64,000 bases of DNA, taken from the NCBI RefSeq assembly GCF_003385395.1, contig NZ_QNUG01000013.1, positions 1 to 64,000 on the forward strand. The letters run 5' to 3'. Below are positions 48,209 through 56,270 of this stretch, piece after piece. The notes below the pieces were generated by a model. It did no database searches and was not told the origin of the DNA. It was given only the letters and a program-made list of their open reading frames with translations. The stretch comes from Epilithonimonas hispanica (lineage in GTDB: Bacteria; Bacteroidota; Bacteroidia; Flavobacteriales; Weeksellaceae). The position numbers and the translations under genes are program-made. How positions within the stretch are numbered: position 1 is the first letter of the stretch; each line of letters begins with the position of its first letter.

Positions 48209-49321
48209 TTATTCTGCGATAACGTTCACCAAAGATTTTATATTAATCAATTTCTGCATCAATTCTTCTCTAGAATTTGCTAATACATTGATGTGTCCCA
48301 TTTTCCGACCGGGTTTGGTTTCGGTTTTTCCATAAAGATGAACGTAGGTTTTTGGGAGTTTCAGAACCTCTTCTAAACCTTGATATTTGACTTTTCCTGA
48401 GTGATTTTCTTCACCAACAAGATTCAGCATCCCAGAAAACCCGAAAGCATCGGTATCCGCTAAAGGTGAGTTTGTTACAACTCTATAAAACTGCTCGAAC
48501 TGAGAATTGGCGTTGCCTTCCTGAGATTGATGACCTGAATTATGAAGTCTCGGCGCAGTTTCATTGACCCAAACTTTTCCGTTTTTATCCAGAAATAATT
48601 CGATAGCGAAAAGTCCTGCAGAATCTGCACTTTTAATAAATTGTTTCGCAATCACATCAATTTGTTTCTGAGTTTCATCAGAAATGTCAGCCGGACAAAT
48701 ATTAAAATCTAGGAGATTCAGTTTTGGGTCGGCAACCATTTCTGTTACGGGAAAAGTTTTGATTTCTCCGCTTTCGTTTTTAGCAACAATTACGGATAAT
48801 TCTTTATCAATATCCACCAAATTTTCCAAAACAGATTCCTGAGTCCAAAGATTTCTCCAGTCATCATTGGAACGCAATAATTGAACGCCTTTTCCGTCGT
48901 ATCCGCCCGTATTCAGCTTTTGAACAAATGGGATTTGGATTTTGATTTCGTCCTCGCTTCCATCCATAATTTCAAACTCGGGAGACGGAAGTCTATTTTC
49001 CTCGTAGAATTGTTTCTGAAGAATCTTCTGTTGAATGATTTTAATAATTTTAGAATTCGGAACTACTTTTACGCCTTGATTTTCGAGTTCTTCAAGTGCA
49101 TTTGCATTCACGTGTTCAATCTCAATCGTTACAACATCTTTGTCTCTTCCAAATTCCAAAACAGTGTCATAATCATTGAAATCTCCTCTTGTGAAATGTG
49201 AAATATTCGCACAAGAACATTCTGGATTTGGGTCCAGAACATAGAATTCATCATCATATTTCAATGCCTCCTGAATGAACATTCGACCGAGTTGTCCACC
49301 TCCTAAAATTCCGATTTTCAT
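48209..49321 (-). CDS. purK: N5-carboxyaminoimidazole ribonucleotide synthase
   Basis: 370 residues. The N-terminal GILGGGQLGRMFIQEA pattern, the ATP-grasp core with VQKLNTGGYDGKGVQ and the metal-binding FAIELFLDKNGKVWVNETAPRLHNSGH-type segment (for example VNETAPRLHNSGH) are all present. It uses ATP and bicarbonate to make N5-CAIR, the substrate of PurE. Its gene lies just upstream of repeat-like sequence (CACAAAGTTCACAAAG, 49408-49425) in a 200-bp gap with nothing else seen. Confidence 0.95.
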   Translation of the reverse strand: MKIGILGGGQLGRMFIQEALKYDDEFYVLDPNPECSCANISHFTRGDFNDYDTVLEFGRDKDVVTIEIEHVNANALEELENQGVKVVPNSKIIKIIQQKILQKQFYEENRLPSPEFEIMDGSEDEIKIQIPFVQKLNTGGYDGKGVQLLRSNDDWRNLWTQESVLENLVDIDKELSVIVAKNESGEIKTFPVTEMVADPKLNLLDFNICPADISDETQKQIDVIAKQFIKSADSAGLFAIELFLDKNGKVWVNETAPRLHNSGHQSQEGNANSQFEQFYRVVTNSPLADTDAFGFSGMLNLVGEENHSGKVKYQGLEEVLKLPKTYVHLYGKTETKPGRKMGHINVLANSREELMQKLINIKSLVNVIAE

Positions 49322-49521
49322 CTTAATACTTATTTTTTAATTTGTTAGATGGAACGCTAAGCGTTTCATTTTTTACTTTCTTTTTATTTTTAGATTTATT
49401 TTTTTGAACACAAAGTTCACAAAGTTTTTTGGCTCAATTCAATGTTTTTAAGTTCACAAAGCTACTTCGATTAGCTCAGCATAAACTTCAAACTTATCAA
49501 AGATTTAATTCAAAACTTATT

Positions 49522-49962
49522 CTACTTTTTACAATTATCTTTTCTTCTCGTATCAATAATGTATTGAATTTTCCATTCATTATTTGATTTTACCAATTGA
49601 AAAGAATTGACTCCGCAATGCGAGAACTGACCTTTGTAATAAAACTCATAAGGGGTCCAAACCGAAGCCAGATTTCCGTCAATCAAGATATTTGAAAATT
49701 TGATTCTTTCATCCAGACTTTCTTTTTCAGCTTTAGAAATACTTAACACAAAATCATTAATATTTTCATTTTTGACTTCGCCATTCTTAGTTATCGTCTG
49801 CAAAACAGCATTTTTAGAAAACGATTTTCTAATCAATACAGAATCAGAAGTTTTCATTCCATTAAATAATTGATTAACCGTTGCTTTAACCCAATCCTCT
49901 TCCGAAGTCTGAGAAAACCCAAAAATGGGCAGAATACTCAATAACAAAAATCCGATTTTCAT
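49522..49962 (-). CDS. Secreted NTF2/SnoaL-like protein
   Basis: 146 residues. A signal peptide (about 1-18, ending GFSQ) is followed by a cone-shaped NTF2-like domain: VKATVNQLFNGMKTSD, the strand FSKNAVLQTITKNG and the C-terminal sheet ASVWTPYEFYYKGQFSHCGVNSF-like segment with NEWKIQYIIDTRR. It is similar to the 'nuclear transport factor 2 family' proteins of Bacteroidetes. No catalytic residues can be assigned; binding of a small ligand is possible. Confidence 0.8.
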   Translation of the reverse strand: MKIGFLLLSILPIFGFSQTSEEDWVKATVNQLFNGMKTSDSVLIRKSFSKNAVLQTITKNGEVKNENINDFVLSISKAEKESLDERIKFSNILIDGNLASVWTPYEFYYKGQFSHCGVNSFQLVKSNNEWKIQYIIDTRRKDNCKK

Positions 49963-50131
49963 CTGTCAATATTTTCTACAAAAATAGAGATTTTTTTGCT
50001 GGTGTTGCTTGGTTTAAATGAGATAAAATTGAAGCTAAAGTCTCTCATTTCCTATGAATTTGGTAGAAATTATAGGAATCAAAAACATAGAAATTTATTC
50101 AATTTTAAGATAAAATTACTCTCAAAGGTTT

Positions 50132-50139
50132 TATATTTG
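50132..50139 (+). promoter_or_regulatory. Promoter -7 element of the TSUP gene
   Basis: TATATTTG ends only 4 bp before the ATG at 50144, which suggests a leaderless transcript. Confidence 0.5.
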
Positions 50140-50143
50140 TCGG

Positions 50144-50974
50144 ATGTCAGAAATCATAATTCTCTTTATTGGAGCGATTGCTGCCGGATTGATGGGTTCT
50201 CTTACAGGTCTGGGTGGCGGTGTCATCATTATTCCTCTTCTTACACTTGGTTTTGGCGTTCCAATGCATTATGCGATTGGCGCTTCTCTTATATCTGTCA
50301 TCGGAACTTCTTCGGGTGCTGCTGTTGCTTTTGTGAAAGAGGGTTTTACCAATATGAGAATCGGAATGTTTCTGGAAATTGCGACCACAGCAGGAGCAGT
50401 TTCGGGTGCATTAGTTTCAGGATTTCTTAATCCAAATACCATTGGAATTATTTTCGCAAGTATTTTGATTTTGACAGTTTTATTAAATTTAAGAGGAAAA
50501 CCAGACCATCAGGAAGAATTAATCAAAGGAAGTTTAGCGGATAAACTCAAGCTTTATGGAACTTTCCCTGATAAGGACGGCATCAAACATTATGCTTCTC
50601 GAAACACAATTCCAGGATTCTTGATGATGGTTTTTGCAGGTGCAATGTCCGGACTTTTAGGAATTGGTTCCGGCGCTTTGAAGGTTCTGGCGATGGATAA
50701 TATGATGAAATTACCCTTCAAAGTTTCTACGACTACGAGTAATTTTATGATTGGTGTAACGGCTGTTGCAGGTGCTTTGATTTATTTCCAAAGAGGACAG
50801 ATTATTCCTGTAATTGCTGCGCCGGTTTTGATTGGTGTAGTTGTAGGAAGTTTTATTGGTTCGAAAACGCTGATGATTTCTAAAACGAAAAAATTGAAAA
50901 TCTTTTTTGCAATTGTGATTACGATTCTTTCGATTTATATGATGTATAACGGCATTGCTAAAAATTTTAACTAA
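50144..50974 (+). CDS. TSUP-family (TauE/SafE) sulfite or organic-acid exporter
   Basis: 276 residues with eight membrane helices in two halves. Each half carries the TSUP motif: GLMGSLTGLGGGVIIIPLL near the N-terminus and GAMSGLLGIGSGALKVLAM in the middle. The family moves sulfite, sulfoacetate or related anions across the inner membrane. The following DUF1634 gene starts at the next base after the stop, so the pair is translationally coupled and likely works together. The substrate is unknown. Confidence 0.9.
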   Translation: MSEIIILFIGAIAAGLMGSLTGLGGGVIIIPLLTLGFGVPMHYAIGASLISVIGTSSGAAVAFVKEGFTNMRIGMFLEIATTAGAVSGALVSGFLNPNTIGIIFASILILTVLLNLRGKPDHQEELIKGSLADKLKLYGTFPDKDGIKHYASRNTIPGFLMMVFAGAMSGLLGIGSGALKVLAMDNMMKLPFKVSTTTSNFMIGVTAVAGALIYFQRGQIIPVIAAPVLIGVVVGSFIGSKTLMISKTKKLKIFFAIVITILSIYMMYNGIAKNFN

Positions 50975-51361
50975 ATGAGAACAAGACCTTTTACTGATAT
51001 AGACCTCAATCGTTCGGTTGGCAATCTCCTAAGATTAGGTGTAATTCTTTCTGTTACAACATCTTTGATTGGCTTTATTAAACTTTTTTCGGAAGGTTTT
51101 GTGATGCCCAGAAAATATACACTTTTGGAAATGGGAGATTCATCTGAAAAAGTTTGGGGACATTTTTGGAATTCTCTTTGTAAAGGTGAAGGAATGGCGA
51201 TTATTCAGCTGGGGATTTTACTTTTGATTTTGACACCTTTAGTAAGAATTATTTTTGCTTTAATCGGTTATCTGAAAGAAAAAGATTACGTTTATGTAGT
51301 TATCTCAACCATCGTTCTTGTGATTATGACTGTCAGTTTCTTAACAGGATATGCACATTAG
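50975..51361 (+). CDS. DUF1634 membrane protein, TSUP partner
   Basis: 128 residues with three membrane helices (about 18-38, 77-95 and 104-125). The conserved opening DIDLNRSVGNLLRLGVILS and the mid-region GMAIIQLGILLLILTPLVRI identify DUF1634, which is nearly always encoded beside a TSUP transporter. It directly abuts the transporter gene. It probably forms part of the same membrane complex, an inference from constant linkage. Confidence 0.9.
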   Translation: MRTRPFTDIDLNRSVGNLLRLGVILSVTTSLIGFIKLFSEGFVMPRKYTLLEMGDSSEKVWGHFWNSLCKGEGMAIIQLGILLLILTPLVRIIFALIGYLKEKDYVYVVISTIVLVIMTVSFLTGYAH

Positions 51362-51436
51362 TAATTATAAATTATTAATGATGAATTATAAATGATTTTT
51401 CAAAGTCTATCATCTATCCGTCTATTATCTCTAAGT

Positions 51437-51814
51437 CTAATTCTCATAAAATTCCAAAGGCAAGTTATCTGGATCCGTTGTAAAGAAGAATTGTTTATCA
51501 GTAAATTCATCAACTCTAATTTCTTCGCAGTTTAATCCTTTTGAAATTAATTCATTTCGTTTTTCTTCTACATTATCTACTGAAAAAGCGAGATGACGCA
51601 GTCCGCAACTTTCCGGTCTTGAAGGTCGAGCTGGCGGATTCGGGAAAGAAAACAATTCGATAACATAATGTTCACCGATTGCTAAATCAAGTTTGTAAGA
51701 TTGTCTCTCTTCACGATAAACTTCACGAATAATATTAAGTTCTAAAACTTCTGTATAGAATTTTTTGGAGACTTCGTAATTGGAACAGATGATGGCGATG
51801 TGGTGAATTTTCAC
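51437..51814 (-). CDS. VOC-family protein (glyoxalase I-like, SMU1112c/YaeR type)
   Basis: 125 residues. It opens with IHHIAIICSNYEVSKKFYTEVL, has a LDLAIGEHYVIELFSFPNPP strand and the LRHLAFSVDNVEE repeat, and ends with PDNLPLEFYE, where His, Glu and a second Glu of the metal site would lie. These features match the YaeR/SMU1112c branch of vicinal-oxygen-chelate proteins. Lactoylglutathione lyase activity is not proven for that branch. Confidence 0.87.
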   Translation of the reverse strand: MKIHHIAIICSNYEVSKKFYTEVLELNIIREVYREERQSYKLDLAIGEHYVIELFSFPNPPARPSRPESCGLRHLAFSVDNVEEKRNELISKGLNCEEIRVDEFTDKQFFFTTDPDNLPLEFYEN

Positions 51815-51874
51815 TTTAATAAAAAATGTTTTAAACGGTATTTTTTCATAAAAGATCTTATCAAAAATCTTAAT

Positions 51875-52255
51875 TCATAAAGATTGGAAAAAATTAAGAT
51901 TTTCAGAGATTTTTTTCGAATTCCTTTTGATGATAATAACCCTAATTTTGGAAACGTCACTAAATACAATTTTTATCTTTTTAATTTCTTTCCAATCAAT
52001 GGATTTTTTTCCTATAAATTTAATTCCAGTTTCACTTAATTCGGGGAAAAATAAACTTAGAATAAATTTAACAAGAAAACCAAATATAAGGATCGAAAAA
52101 ACGACACCCCCCATTGCAAGTTCATAAGCTTTATCAGAATTATTGGTTCTATAAATGTAAAAGAATAAAATTAATGTAGTCATCAAGATCACCCAAAATA
52201 AACTTCCGCTTTGACGAAATACCTTTTGTGTTGGAATCTCTTTATAAACTCCCAA
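51875..52255 (-). CDS. Hypothetical two-helix membrane protein
   Basis: 126 residues. Two membrane helices (about 19-36 and 45-68) are followed by a soluble C-terminal part with the pattern ELSETGIKFIGKKSIDWKEIKKIKIVF, which resembles the first strands of bacterial PH-like domains. The protein then ends early (NLNFFQSL), so it may be a truncated member. It is rich in Ile, Lys and Phe. No function can be given. Confidence 0.6.
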   Translation of the reverse strand: MGVYKEIPTQKVFRQSGSLFWVILMTTLILFFYIYRTNNSDKAYELAMGGVVFSILIFGFLVKFILSLFFPELSETGIKFIGKKSIDWKEIKKIKIVFSDVSKIRVIIIKRNSKKISENLNFFQSL

Positions 52256-52345
52256 ATTTAAAATATCTTTTTCTTCTTCTTAATTTTAAAAATTCTGCAA
52301 ACTCTAATTTTTCCATAAAGATAAGAATAGTCATTATCCACAAAG

Positions 52346-52411
52346 TTTGTCATTTCGGAGGAATCTAAACTACTTTTTACTTCTATGTTGAGATTTCTCC
52401 GGAAAGACAAA
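52346..52411. repeat. Inverted repeat of the TTTGTCATTTCGGAGGAATCT type
   Basis: A 21-bp unit at 52346-52366 faces its complement at 52391-52411 with 18 of 21 positions matching. It lies between the membrane protein gene and mvaD. It is another of the dispersed palindromes that begin GTCAT. Confidence 0.75.
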
Positions 52412-52467
52412 CTGTTATTTTATTATTAAAGTACATTTGACTTTGTACATAATACATTTTACAAAAA

Positions 52468-53523
52468 TTAAAACCTCATCACATCTTTCACAACTCCACC
52501 TTTTTGCGTGAATGGAATCAATTCTGTTTTGATAAAATCTGTGATTCTGTCGTTGTCAATATCATTAGGGAAAAGAAGATGAACGTTGGCTCCTGCGTCT
52601 AGTGTAAAGAACAAAGCCAAACCAGTGATTTTTCTAAATTCCCAAATTTTATTAATGACTTGCCAGGTGCCTGTTTGCATCAAAATGAAAGCAGGCTCGC
52701 TCATCATCATCATTGCGTGAAGCGTCAATGCTTCGTGCTCAACCAATTTGATGAAACCTTCCATATCGCCGGATGAAAGAATCGTTTTGAGTTTGGTGAA
52801 ATTCTCGTGAGCTTCCTGGAAACGTCTTTCTGCGTAAGGATTGGTGTTCATCAAACCGTGACCAACTGTTGAAGAAACCGATTTCTGCCCTTCGTGAATC
52901 AACAAAACCCAATCGTTGAAGTTTCTGAAAATCGGGTGAATCTCGTCATTATTATAAGGAACAGCAAACAAATCCGAACTTCCTTCCACTTCTTCGGTTT
53001 TGCCCCAAACTACCAAACCTTCATAAAGACTTCTGCAAGCACTTCCGCTTCCTAATCTTGCAAGAAAACTTTCTTTTTTAGTTTTGAAATTTTCAGCAGA
53101 ATTATTTGTGAAAATACCATCAAGATTCATCAGACATTTTGCAATCGCTCCAAAACCAGAAGCTGAACTGGCGATTCCAGAACTGTGAGGAAAGGTATTT
53201 TCGGTTTTGATGATATATTTTCCTTTCAGAATCCAAGGCAGATATGGCTCGATATTTTTGAAATATTTTTCAATTTTTTCAGCAAATTTTTTCTCTTCAT
53301 TTCCTGATAAAAAAGTCTGAACAGAGAAATCATCTCCGGCAAAAAACTCCATTGTTGTGTTGGTTCTGCAATGGTTCAAAGTATAGCTTATACTTGGATT
53401 GGCAGGAATTTGATTTTCGTATTTCCCCCAATATTTGATGAGTGCGATATTGGAAGGACAGCTTGCGGAAACGAGTTGATTGGATATCTGGAATTGGGAA
53501 TTCCCCAAAAATTCTTGAGTCAT
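52468..53523 (-). CDS. mvaD: Diphosphomevalonate decarboxylase
   Basis: 351 residues. The start of the catalytic domain CPSNIALIKYWGKYENQIPANPSIS is diagnostic: the Lys-Tyr-Trp-Gly-Lys motif contacts the diphosphate. The GHMP ATP loop is PHSSGIASSASGFGAIAKCL, and the catalytic Asp lies near LFFTLDAGANVHLLF. It makes isopentenyl diphosphate from mevalonate 5-diphosphate, showing that this organism uses the mevalonate route. A TAAATTTG promoter lies 33 bp upstream. Confidence 0.95.
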   Translation of the reverse strand: MTQEFLGNSQFQISNQLVSASCPSNIALIKYWGKYENQIPANPSISYTLNHCRTNTTMEFFAGDDFSVQTFLSGNEEKKFAEKIEKYFKNIEPYLPWILKGKYIIKTENTFPHSSGIASSASGFGAIAKCLMNLDGIFTNNSAENFKTKKESFLARLGSGSACRSLYEGLVVWGKTEEVEGSSDLFAVPYNNDEIHPIFRNFNDWVLLIHEGQKSVSSTVGHGLMNTNPYAERRFQEAHENFTKLKTILSSGDMEGFIKLVEHEALTLHAMMMMSEPAFILMQTGTWQVINKIWEFRKITGLALFFTLDAGANVHLLFPNDIDNDRITDFIKTELIPFTQKGGVVKDVMRF

Positions 53524-53555
53524 AGTTTGGATTTTAGCGAATTGCTTTTATTGCG

Positions 53556-53563
53556 CAAATTTA
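53556..53563 (-). promoter_or_regulatory. Promoter -7 element of mvaD
   Basis: The minus strand reads TAAATTTG, 33 bp before the mvaD ATG. The remaining gap (53564-53771) is AT-rich with a CAAAGTCAACAAAG-type stretch but no gene. Confidence 0.55.
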
Positions 53564-53771
53564 ATTATTTTAAATTCGACTTTGGGGTTTTGAATACAAA
53601 GTCAACAAAGATTTTTGAAATTATTGAAAACATTTTTAAGGTTAACAAATCATAGATTCATCGATTCCTTTAAAAATAATAAATATAGGAGATAAAGACG
53701 CTGACGCTCATCAAAGAATTAATATCATATTTTGAATTTCGTATTCTGTAACATTTTTGTCTTTTTTAAAC

Positions 53772-53779
53772 TAATTTTG
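53772..53779 (+). promoter_or_regulatory. Promoter -7 element of the ABC transporter operon
   Basis: TAATTTTG lies about 157 bp before the ATG. The untranslated leader contains a GAGGTTTT/AAAACCTC hairpin (53781-53819), structured repeat copy C and a GAGCAA/TTGCTC hairpin. Confidence 0.5.
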
Positions 53780-53825
53780 TGAGGTTTTAAAAATCGGTTG
53801 AGAAAGAAGACAAAACCTCAACATA

Positions 53826-53880
53826 GCCCCGATGGTAGCGGCATCCTTTTTTGCAAAAAAAAGATATAGCGGACAGCGGG
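53826..53880. repeat. Structured intergenic repeat, copy C
   Basis: GCCCCGATGGTAGCGGCATC then CTTTTTT, a short loop, AAAAAAGATATAGCGGACAGCGGG. It shares the CCCCGA-x-GGTAGCGG-like start, the CTTTTT/AAAAAG hairpin and the AGCGGAxAGCGGG end with copies A and B. It is inside the probable 5' leader of the ABC operon. Confidence 0.6.
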
Positions 53881-53935
53881 TTGGAAAAATGAACTAAAGA
53901 GCAAATCTAGTTGCTCCTAAAAATAAAAAATCTGT

Positions 53936-54841
53936 ATGCTAAAAGCAGAAAATATCAAAAAAACGTACAACGCCGGAAAAAAAATTGCACTTCAGGACTT
54001 CTCTATTGAAGTTCCAACTGCGAGTATTTATGGACTTCTTGGTCCAAATGGTGCAGGAAAAACGTCGTTCATCCGAATTATTAATCAAATCACTCAAGCT
54101 GATGAGGGAAATGTTTGGATTGATGGCGAAAAACTGAATCCGGAACATATCAAAAACATTGGTTATATGCCGGAAGAACGCGGTCTTTACAAGAATATGA
54201 CGGTGGGCGACCAGCTTTTGTATTTTGGAGAACTGAAAGGAATGTCCCGACAAGAAGCTCTTTCGCAAGCAAAATTTTGGTTCGAACAACTGAATATCGA
54301 CCAATGGTGGAAGAAAAAACTAAGTGAACTTTCCAAAGGAATGGCGCAGAAAATTCAGTTTGTTGTGACAGTTTTGCATCGTCCGAAATTGTTGATTCTG
54401 GATGAACCTTTTTCGGGTTTTGACCCTGTAAATGCGAATCTTATTAAAGACCAAATCATCCGATTGAAAAATGAGGGAACGACAATCATCCTGTCAACAC
54501 ACCGAATGGAAAGTGTAGAGGAAATGTGTGATTTTGTAGCATTGATTAATAATTCTAAAAAAGTTCTGGACGGGAAAGTTTTTGATGTTCGTGAACAGTT
54601 TAAACAGAATGTTTTTTCTGTGGTTTTGTCAGACGTAAATTCTGAAAATCTGGAGGAACTGACGAGAAAATATCAAATCGAAAATCTTGGAACGGCGAAT
54701 GGTTTGTTCAATTTTGAGTTGAAAAATACCGAGAATCAGACGATTCTTTTGCAAGACCTTTTGAAAACCGGAACGATACGAACTTTTAATGAGAAAATCC
54801 CTAGTATGAATGAGGTCTTCATTAATGCTGTTCGTGGTTGA
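53936..54841 (+). CDS. ABC transporter ATP-binding protein (NatA-like)
   Basis: 301 residues. Walker A is GLLGPNGAGKTSFIRII, the signature is LSKGMAQKIQF, Walker B is LLILDEPFSGFD and the switch His lies in STHRMES. A C-terminal region of about 80 residues follows, as in the DUF4162-type subgroup. It energises the permease encoded 52 bp downstream. NatA-like exporters move sodium or other small molecules; the substrate here is not known. Confidence 0.92.
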   Translation: MLKAENIKKTYNAGKKIALQDFSIEVPTASIYGLLGPNGAGKTSFIRIINQITQADEGNVWIDGEKLNPEHIKNIGYMPEERGLYKNMTVGDQLLYFGELKGMSRQEALSQAKFWFEQLNIDQWWKKKLSELSKGMAQKIQFVVTVLHRPKLLILDEPFSGFDPVNANLIKDQIIRLKNEGTTIILSTHRMESVEEMCDFVALINNSKKVLDGKVFDVREQFKQNVFSVVLSDVNSENLEELTRKYQIENLGTANGLFNFELKNTENQTILLQDLLKTGTIRTFNEKIPSMNEVFINAVRG

Positions 54842-54893
54842 TAGTTGACGGATTTTACTTTTTACTTAATACATTTTACTTTTTACAAAAAGA

Positions 54894-56204
54894 ATGAAAA
54901 ATATATTCCTCATAACGAAAAGAGAATTCCTGACGCAGGTTAAGAAAAAATCTTTTATTATTTTGACGATTTTGGCGCCATTAATGATAGTTGGATTTGG
55001 TGCGTTAATTGGTTTTATGTTCAAAGCCAACGAAGCTGAATACCAATTTGAAGTGGTTGACAAAAGCGGAATCTTCGCTGGTCAATTGAAATCAACAAAA
55101 GATATTACTTACACTTTTGTATCAACCAACGTAGAAAATGCACTAGTTAAAAGCCTGAAAGAAATGAAAGGTTCAGACGGAATCCTCATAATTCCAGAAC
55201 TGAAAGATAAGAATTTTGATGCGCTGGAAAGTGGAACAAAACTACTAACGAATAAAAAAATTGGCATCGATACAAAAACTGCTGTTTCTAGAGACTTGAG
55301 CGAAATCTTGAAAAAAGAAAAAATTAAAATGCTTGGAATCTCCGAAGACAGAATTGTAAATCTTGATAAGAACTTCAAAATCATTTCTCAAAATGTAACG
55401 GAAAGTGACAGCCCAGAAAGCGATCTCGCTTTCGGAATCAAAACTGCGTTGAGTTTTGGATTGATGTATGTGGTTTTTATGTTCATCATCATCTATGGTG
55501 TAAGAGTAATGCGAAGCGTTTTGGAAGAGAAAAACAACCGTGTTGTGGAAATCATCATCTCATCTGTAAAGCCATTTGAACTGATGATGGGAAAAATATT
55601 GGGCGTAACTCTGGTGGCTCTCACTCAGTTTATCGTTTGGATTGCAATGTCTGTAACTGCAGCAATTTTCCTCAACACAGGATTTGCAGCAATGCACAAA
55701 AACATCCCCGCAGAACAAACTGAAATGATGAAAAATATGGATTTCCAACAAACAGCTACCGAGATTTCTCACGTTCTTTTGGATATGAATTATATAGGAA
55801 TCATCAGTGTTTTCGTGTTCTTCTTTTTGTTCGGTTATATCTTTTATAGCTCGATGTATGCCGCGATTGGAAGTGCAGTTGATAATGAAACAGAGACTCA
55901 GCAATTCACGATGTTTGCAATTGTTCCTTTGATGTTGGGACTTTATGGAAGTTTTACGATTATGAAAAATCCAGACGGACCAATGGCTTTTTGGTTGTCT
56001 ATTATTCCGTTTACGTCGCCAGTTGCAATGATTGCGAGAATCCCATTTGGAGTTCCGCTTTGGGAGATTTTGTTATCGATTTTCCTATTGATTGCTTCTA
56101 CTCTATTGATGGTTTACATTGCAGCGAAAATTTATAGAGTTGGAATCCTGATGTATGGAAATAAGGCGACTTTGAAGGAGATTTGGAAGTGGATTAGGAG
56201 TTAA
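54894..56204 (+). CDS. ABC transporter permease (NatB-like)
   Basis: 436 residues. One N-terminal membrane helix (about 20-42) precedes a large extracytoplasmic domain (45-175). Five further helices follow at about 180-430. Motifs RVMRSVLEEKNNRVVEIIISSVKPFELMMGKILG, here read as VLEEKNNRVVEIIISSV, and AAIGSAVDNETETQQF identify the NatB/ABC-2 permease branch. It pairs with the preceding ATPase. The operon ends at a strong terminator. Confidence 0.92.
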   Translation: MKNIFLITKREFLTQVKKKSFIILTILAPLMIVGFGALIGFMFKANEAEYQFEVVDKSGIFAGQLKSTKDITYTFVSTNVENALVKSLKEMKGSDGILIIPELKDKNFDALESGTKLLTNKKIGIDTKTAVSRDLSEILKKEKIKMLGISEDRIVNLDKNFKIISQNVTESDSPESDLAFGIKTALSFGLMYVVFMFIIIYGVRVMRSVLEEKNNRVVEIIISSVKPFELMMGKILGVTLVALTQFIVWIAMSVTAAIFLNTGFAAMHKNIPAEQTEMMKNMDFQQTATEISHVLLDMNYIGIISVFVFFFLFGYIFYSSMYAAIGSAVDNETETQQFTMFAIVPLMLGLYGSFTIMKNPDGPMAFWLSIIPFTSPVAMIARIPFGVPLWEILLSIFLLIASTLLMVYIAAKIYRVGILMYGNKATLKEIWKWIRS

Positions 56205-56213
56205 TAAAAAAGT

Positions 56214-56237
56214 AACCCTCAGAAAATTCTGAGGGTT
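56214..56237. terminator. Terminator between the ABC operon and the phosphodiesterase gene
   Basis: AACCCTCAGAA and TTCTGAGGGTT form an 11-bp perfect stem with a 2-nt centre, followed by T-rich DNA. Confidence 0.85.
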
Positions 56238-56270
56238 TATTTTAGCTAAAAACAAAATCAAATTCTGTAA

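Noticed and set aside
49349-49385. Short ORF and AACGCTAAGCGTT palindrome upstream of purK as a possible leader peptide
   Set aside because: The ORF has ten codons with no amino-acid bias and no following terminator; it looks like chance.
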